DNA of 64,000 nucleotides from Sphingobium sp. DEHP117 (GTDB taxonomy: Bacteria; Pseudomonadota; Alphaproteobacteria; Sphingomonadales; Sphingomonadaceae): positions 496,001-560,000 of the forward strand of contig NZ_JAPFBJ010000001.1 in the NCBI RefSeq assembly GCF_030867385.1. The letters are read 5' to 3'. Below, piece after piece: positions 59,911 to 64,000 of this stretch (its first letter is position 1; every line of letters begins with the position of its first letter). A model generated the notes under the pieces. That model worked only from the letters and a program-made list of their open reading frames with translations, did not search any database and was not told where the DNA came from. The translations under genes and the position numbers were made by a program.

Positions 59911-60858
59911 TCAGGCCGCCGCGCGCCTCAGCCGGTCGTTGATCGCCAGACCCACGCCCTCCATCGGTACGTTGGCGACCGCAATGCGCGGGGCCGAACT
60001 GGCGTCGGCAATGTGCAGCGCGGCGAACAATGCGGCGGCGGCTTCATCCAGATCTGCTGTCTCGGAAAGGCTGATGTCGCCCTTCACCGCGCCGAAGCCG
60101 ATCAGATACTCGCCCGCCATCGCGTCAGTCGCGTTGAGCCGCACCGGCTTTGAGGGGGCATAATGGCTCTCCATCTGGCCGGGCGCTTCGATGCCATGAT
60201 CGCTGCCTGACACGACCACCGGCAGGCCGCTCGCCTGCTCCAGCCTCTCTGCCGCGATCGGTCCGGGGCGCAGCAGGCGAATATGGTCTCCCGCGCATGC
60301 AGCAATCGTCGACTCGATCCCGCGCGCGGTTGGCCCGCCATCGAGCACCAGCGGGATGCGCCCGCCCAGGCTGCGCCTCACATGCTCGGCGTTCGTCGGG
60401 CTGATCGCGCCGGAGCGATTGGCCGAGGGGGCGGCAAGGGGCGCGCCGCTCGCCGCGATCAGCGCCTGCATCGCCGGGTGAGCGGGGCAGCGGATCGCAA
60501 TGGTAGGCAGGCCCGCCATCACCAGCGGAGAAAGGCCCGCTTCGGCCCGCACCGGCAGTACAAGGGTCAGCGGACCAGGCCAAAAGGCCGCCGCAAGGCG
60601 TAGGGAGTTGTCATCCAACTCCGCCAGGTCCCGGGCCATCGCCACCCCCGCCACATGCACGATCAGCGGGTTGAACGCCGGTCGTCCCTTGGCTGCATAA
60701 ATGCGCGCCACGGCGTCGCTGTCGCGCGCGTCGGCGGCGAGGCCATATACCGTTTCGGTCGGCACGGCCACGGTCTGCCCGGCGCGGATCAGCTCTGCCG
60801 CATAGGCAATGCCGTCCTCGTCACAGCGGCGCAATTCGGTGGTGAAATCAGGTTGCAC
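59911..60858 (-). CDS. L-threonylcarbamoyladenylate synthase (Sua5/TsaC)
   Basis: This 315-residue protein has the YrdC domain (about 20-200; P-T-E-T-V-Y-G-L-A-A-D, K-G-R-P-A-F-N-P and S-A-N-R-S-G) plus the extra C-terminal Sua5 domain (about 215-315), so it is the long Sua5 form. It makes threonylcarbamoyl-AMP for the t6A modification of tRNA. GTG at 60858 is the chosen start, since the family core begins about 15 residues later; upstream in-frame sequence has no family match. It is divergent from the DUF815 ATPase. Confidence 0.9.
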   Translation of the reverse strand: MQPDFTTELRRCDEDGIAYAAELIRAGQTVAVPTETVYGLAADARDSDAVARIYAAKGRPAFNPLIVHVAGVAMARDLAELDDNSLRLAAAFWPGPLTLVLPVRAEAGLSPLVMAGLPTIAIRCPAHPAMQALIAASGAPLAAPSANRSGAISPTNAEHVRRSLGGRIPLVLDGGPTARGIESTIAACAGDHIRLLRPGPIAAERLEQASGLPVVVSGSDHGIEAPGQMESHYAPSKPVRLNATDAMAGEYLIGFGAVKGDISLSETADLDEAAAALFAALHIADASSAPRIAVANVPMEGVGLAINDRLRRAAA

Positions 60859-60941
60859 GCGCCGCGCTATAGGGATTTGTACGGGCGGGGGGAAGGGCGA
60901 AGCCTTGCCGCCGCCATGCCCAGCCGATAGAGCATGCCGCC

Positions 60942-61772
60942 ATGACCGAAGACCTGCTCTCCCGCATTGCCTCCGCGCTCGAACGGCTCGCACCCCCCGC
61001 ACCGCCGCTGCCCGACCTGACCGCACACCCCGCCTATGTGTGGAATGGCCGCTACGCGCAGGCGATCGCGGCCTTCGCTCCGGCTGATTATGCGCTGCTC
61101 AACGGCATAGACGAACAGAAGGGCCGCCTGCTGGAAAACACGCGCCGCCATGCCGCCGGGCTGCCCGCGCACGATGCGTTGCTCTGGGGCTCGCGGGGCA
61201 CCGGCAAGTCCGCCAGCGTCGGCGCGGTGATCGGGGCCTTGCAGGGCGAAGGGGCGGACATCGCGCTGATGCAATGCACCGCCGATCATCTCGAATCGCT
61301 GCCCGATCTGTTCGCCGTGCTGCGCCCGGTCGCGCGCCCCTTCATCCTCTTCATAGACGACCTCGGATTTGATGAGGCCAGCAGCGGCACCGATGCCCGC
61401 CTGCTGCGCTCCTTGCTCGATGGCGGGGCGAGCGCGCGCCCGGCCAATGTGCGGCTCTACGTCACGTCAAACCGGCGGCACATCCTGCCGCGCCAGATGT
61501 CGGAGCAGGAAGACCCCATCAACATGCGCGATGTCGTGGATGACAAGATGGCACTGTCAGACCGGTTCGGCCTGTCGCTTGGCTTTCACGCGATGGATCA
61601 GGACACCTATCTCGCGATCGTCGAAGGCTATGCCCGCCACTTCGCGCTCCCGTTCGACGGCGCGGATGCGGTGCAGTGGGCGACCCGGCGCGGCAGCCGC
61701 TCGGGCCGGGTGGCGTGGCAATATGTGACCGAGCTCGCCGGGCGCGAGGGCAAGCGGCTGGTTATTTCCTGA
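60942..61772 (+). CDS. DUF815 family AAA-type ATPase
   Basis: This 276-residue protein has Walker A W-G-S-R-G-T-G-K-S and Walker B F-I-L-F-I-D-D-L-G-F. The sensor/arginine region T-S-N-R-R-H-I-L-P-R follows. DUF815 proteins are conserved in alphaproteobacteria and their role is not settled. The end overlaps the end of the convergent beta-propeller gene by 11 bases. Confidence 0.85.
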   Translation: MTEDLLSRIASALERLAPPAPPLPDLTAHPAYVWNGRYAQAIAAFAPADYALLNGIDEQKGRLLENTRRHAAGLPAHDALLWGSRGTGKSASVGAVIGALQGEGADIALMQCTADHLESLPDLFAVLRPVARPFILFIDDLGFDEASSGTDARLLRSLLDGGASARPANVRLYVTSNRRHILPRQMSEQEDPINMRDVVDDKMALSDRFGLSLGFHAMDQDTYLAIVEGYARHFALPFDGADAVQWATRRGSRSGRVAWQYVTELAGREGKRLVIS

Positions 61773-63096
61773 TAACCCGCCAGATCACGCCGCCCACATC
61801 ATCGCTCACCAGCAGCGCGCCGTCCTTCGCTACCAGTACATCGACCGGCCGGCCGCGCGCTTCCTCGGTGTCGGCGGAGAGGAAGCCGCTCAGCACGTCG
61901 ATCGGTTTGCCGCTCTGCGAGGCGCGGCCATCCTTCTCGAACGGCACGAACACCACCTTGTAGCCGGACCTGGGCTTGCGGTTCCAGCTGCCGTGCAGCC
62001 CGATGAACGCGCCACCCTCAAACGGTGCGCCCAGCTTTGCCCCGGTGGAAAAGGTCAGGCCGAGCGGCGCGGTGTGGTTGCCCAGCGCGAAGTCGGGCCG
62101 CTTGGTATATTCGCGGATTTCCGGCCTGCCGGGCTCCACGCGACGGTCCTCATAGCCGCCCCAGTAATTCCATGGCCAGCCATAGAACCCGCCGAACTCC
62201 ACGCGGGTGAGGTAATCGGGCACAAGATCGGACCCCAGCATGTCCCGCTCGTTCACTACGGTCCACAGCGTGCCGGAAACCGGCTCCCATGCCATGCCGA
62301 TCGGGTTGCGCAGACCGCTGGCGAAAATGCGATTGTCGCCGGTCTTGGGATCGAGCTCGATGACCGCCGCGCGGTTGGTCTCCGTTTCCAACCCATTCTC
62401 GCCGATGTTGGAGTTGGCGCCGATGCCGATATAGAGCAGGCTGCCGTCCGGGCTGGCCAGCAGGCTGCGCGTCCAGTGCGGGTTGGGCGCGCCATGCGGC
62501 AGAGAGACGATCTTGCGGCCCTTTGCCGTGATGCGGGTATCGCCCTCCTTATAGGGGAAGGCCAGCACCGCGTCGGTGTTCGCGACATAGAGCGTGTCAC
62601 CCACCAGCGCCATGCCATAGGGAGAGTTGAGGCCGGTGAGGAATGCTGTCTTCACCTCCGCCTTGCCGTCGCCATCCGCATCGCGCAACAGGGTGATCCG
62701 GTTAGCCGGCGCACCGCCCGCTCCGGCCTTGTTCATGTACCATAGGGTGATCCTGTCGACGATGCCGTCTGGCTCGCGCTTGGGCGCGCCTGTCTCGGCT
62801 ACCAGCACATCACCATTGGGCAGCTTCAGCATCGAGCGCGGATGCGCCAGCCCCTCGGCAAAGCGGACTACGCCAAGTCCGTTGGCCGGGGTGGGGGCCT
62901 CTCCCGTCTTCCAGCCCACGGCCTCGGCAATATTGGGTACCGGGATCCACTGCGATCGCGGGTTGGTGATCTGCGGCACCCGGCCCATATCCGCACCATA
63001 GGCCAGCCGCGCCTCGTCCGGCCGCGTCAGGTAAAAGAGTCCCCCCAACAATACGGCGAGGAAAATCAGTCCCAAAGAAATTATATGTTTCATCAT
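61762..63096 (-). CDS. Membrane-anchored sorbosone/glucose-dehydrogenase-like beta-propeller
   Basis: This 444-residue protein begins with one hydrophobic anchor (L-G-L-I-F-L-A-V-L-L-G-G-L-F-Y-L) and continues as a propeller of the PQQ glucose/sorbosone dehydrogenase type (A-H-P-R-S-M, Y-G-M-A-L-V, G-L-R-N-P-I-G-M-A and a C-terminal G-S-W-N-R). Such enzymes oxidise sugars or aldoses with PQQ in the periplasm, but many homologues lack known activity, and no PQQ synthesis genes are in this window. The ATG at 63096 is used. A 59-codon membrane protein gene ends 4 bases before it. Confidence 0.78.
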   Translation of the reverse strand: MMKHIISLGLIFLAVLLGGLFYLTRPDEARLAYGADMGRVPQITNPRSQWIPVPNIAEAVGWKTGEAPTPANGLGVVRFAEGLAHPRSMLKLPNGDVLVAETGAPKREPDGIVDRITLWYMNKAGAGGAPANRITLLRDADGDGKAEVKTAFLTGLNSPYGMALVGDTLYVANTDAVLAFPYKEGDTRITAKGRKIVSLPHGAPNPHWTRSLLASPDGSLLYIGIGANSNIGENGLETETNRAAVIELDPKTGDNRIFASGLRNPIGMAWEPVSGTLWTVVNERDMLGSDLVPDYLTRVEFGGFYGWPWNYWGGYEDRRVEPGRPEIREYTKRPDFALGNHTAPLGLTFSTGAKLGAPFEGGAFIGLHGSWNRKPRSGYKVVFVPFEKDGRASQSGKPIDVLSGFLSADTEEARGRPVDVLVAKDGALLVSDDVGGVIWRVIRK

Positions 63097-63100
63097 GATG

Positions 63101-63280
63101 TTATCGTCCGCGCTGCCGCAACCATATTCCCACCGCGATGGCGATGCCCAGGCCGAAGCCAACGAGCAGGCCTATGCTCGGCTGCCCCAGCAGCCCGCCG
63201 ATTACCGCGCCCGCGGGAACCAGCGCCGCGATATAGCATCCGCCCGCGCTGCTCTTCTTGCTCTCTGTCGAGCCGTTCAT
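63101..63280 (-). CDS. Small membrane protein, 59 residues
   Basis: A complete short frame runs from ATG at 63280 to TAA at 63101-63103. It has a hydrophilic N-terminus (M-N-G-S-T-E-S-K-K-S), two hydrophobic helices separated by a G-Q-P-S turn and a basic end (W-L-R-Q-R-G-R). It ends 4 bases before the propeller gene start, so it is probably the first gene of a two-gene operon. Composition and topology look like a real protein. No family is recognised. Confidence 0.7.
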   Translation of the reverse strand: MNGSTESKKSSAGGCYIAALVPAGAVIGGLLGQPSIGLLVGFGLGIAIAVGIWLRQRGR

Positions 63281-63480
63281 GCCTTTGTCCGTTGCGCTGA
63301 TTTGATCATCTTCGCTTCATATCGGGACAGTGCCCGTCCCGCCAGCGCACAATTGTCCCGATTTGGCATTTGCCTAACGGTGCATTGACGTTCGCACCCC
63401 GCGTAATTGCGTGGGCGTGCAATACTGGCACGGCCATTGGACATGGGAACCCATACAAGGTCGCAAACACACGGGGTATC

Positions 63481-63690
63481 ATGCAAGTTCCAATATTGGG
63501 GGATCGCCAGAGTTTCGAAGACGCTTCGGAACTGATGAAGGCATTTGGCGCGCAGGCGGGGCGCGAAGCGGCCTCTCGCGCAGACAAGAGCCGCGACGTC
63601 GGTAATCATATCCGCTTCTGCCACTGGCGGCAGATCGAGCGGATGATATTCCTGCTGTCCATCGATCAGCCGGTGGGGACGATTCACTGA
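63481..63690 (+). CDS. Small conserved sphingomonad-type protein of unknown function
   Basis: This 69-residue frame starts at ATG 63481. It is hydrophilic with F-C-H-W-R-Q-I-E-R-M-I-F-L-L near the C-terminus and ends V-G-T-I-H. I recall short sphingomonad proteins with a similar C-H-W-R-Q-I/V-E-R core ending G-T-V-H. An in-frame start at 63370 would add a chain without that feel. A palindromic repeat follows its stop by 8 bases. Confidence 0.6.
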   Translation: MQVPILGDRQSFEDASELMKAFGAQAGREAASRADKSRDVGNHIRFCHWRQIERMIFLLSIDQPVGTIH

Positions 63691-63698
63691 AAACTGAT

Positions 63699-63775
63699 CG
63701 TCATTCCCGCGAAAGCGGGAATCCAGGGTCCAACACCGTTATTTTGACTGGATCCCCGCCTGCGCGGGGATGACG
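63699..63775. repeat. Palindromic intergenic repeat after the small gene
   Basis: The left arm starts CGTCATTCCCGC and the right arm ends GCGGGGATGACG; the two 28-base arms pair imperfectly, and each has its own small GCG-centred hairpin. This is a known kind of repeat in proteobacterial genomes that often ends transcription between convergent genes, here the small gene and argC. Confidence 0.75.
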
Positions 63776-63802
63776 AAAGGTCGCGCGGCCAAGCGGCCGC
63801 TT

Positions 63803-64000
63803 TCACAATTTCAGGCCCGCCGCCTCGTCGAGCCCGCACAGCAGGTTGAGGTTCTGCACCGCCGCGCCCGATGCGCCCTTGCCGAGATTGTCGAGCGCGG
63901 CGACGAGGCGCACCTGCGCGCCATCGGGCGAGGCGAAGACGAACAGGTCCATGGCGTCCGTGCCGGCCAGCCGCTCGATCGGTAGTGTTGCGCCGTCATG
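63803..64000 (-). CDS. argC: N-acetyl-gamma-glutamyl-phosphate reductase ArgC (3' end only)
   Basis: The last 65 codons of a leftward gene are present, read from the window edge to a TGA at 63803-63805. They contain [16 protein letters not shown], the strongly conserved C-terminal block of ArgC, ending G-L-K-L. ArgC reduces N-acetylglutamyl phosphate in arginine synthesis. The catalytic Cys lies outside the window, so completeness cannot be judged. Confidence 0.88.
   Translation of the reverse strand, partial: HDGATLPIERLAGTDAMDLFVFASPDGAQVRLVAALDNLGKGASGAAVQNLNLLCGLDEAAGLKL

Overview
The window is a GC-rich stretch from an alphaproteobacterium, most likely a sphingomonad (Sphingomonadales). 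The evidence is the lignin-aromatic genes (relatives of ligM and ferCBA), two large TonB-dependent receptors, a crt carotenoid cluster with crtZ, a UrcA-family protein, several small sphingomonad-type hypotheticals, and an EL222-like LOV-HTH protein.

Region 1 (1-17.7 kb) is an aromatic-catabolism neighbourhood. It opens with a cut-off GMC oxidoreductase, an MFS pump, a metal-dependent cyclase/hydrolase and a fumarylacetoacetate-hydrolase-family enzyme, which look like one unassigned pathway. Next comes a tetrahydrofolate C1 module: a LigM-type aryl O-demethylase and a MetF-like reductase, with a divergent PurU. A ferulate module follows: a MarR regulator (ferC-like), feruloyl-CoA hydratase/lyase (ferB), feruloyl-CoA synthetase (ferA), a second MarR regulator, a TonB receptor, a vanillin-dehydrogenase-like ALDH and an AAHS-type aromatic-acid transporter. 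Together these can take up ferulate, cut it to vanillin, oxidise it to vanillate and demethylate it, with the methyl group recycled through folate.

Region 2 (17.7-24.7 kb) holds molybdenum-enzyme accessory genes (XdhC-like, MocA-like), a 2OG-Fe(II) oxygenase facing a LysR regulator, a sterol-desaturase-family enzyme with a TPR-sulfotransferase, and two small secreted proteins. Two palindromic repeats fill the convergent gap after mocA. Region 3 (24.7-35.8 kb) is a long leftward operon for guanidine or urea: ABC transporter, NikR-like regulator, two DUF1989 proteins, a biotin carboxylase and allophanate hydrolase.

Region 4 (36.4-45.5 kb) has a second TonB receptor, an MBL hydrolase, a PaoABC-type periplasmic molybdo-aldehyde oxidoreductase and a second sterol-desaturase-family enzyme. 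Region 5 (45.8-50 kb) has hslVU behind a heat-shock-type promoter, then tRNA-Val(CAC), whose 3' end is repeated 2.1 kb further on. The two copies bracket a small insert with a LysM-M23 peptidase and a secreted protein.

Region 6 (49.9-56.8 kb) is a carotenoid cluster: a blue-light LOV-HTH regulator, a single protein fusing IspH to a prenyl diphosphate synthase, crtI, crtZ, crtB and crtY. The rest (56.9-64 kb) is mostly housekeeping: acyl-CoA ligase, MsrA, threonylcarbamoyl-AMP synthase, DUF815 ATPase, a sorbosone-dehydrogenase-like beta-propeller and the 3' end of argC. The most unusual items are the IspH-prenyltransferase fusion, its LOV regulator next to an integration scar, and the NikR-like protein without nickel ligands inside the guanidine/urea operon.
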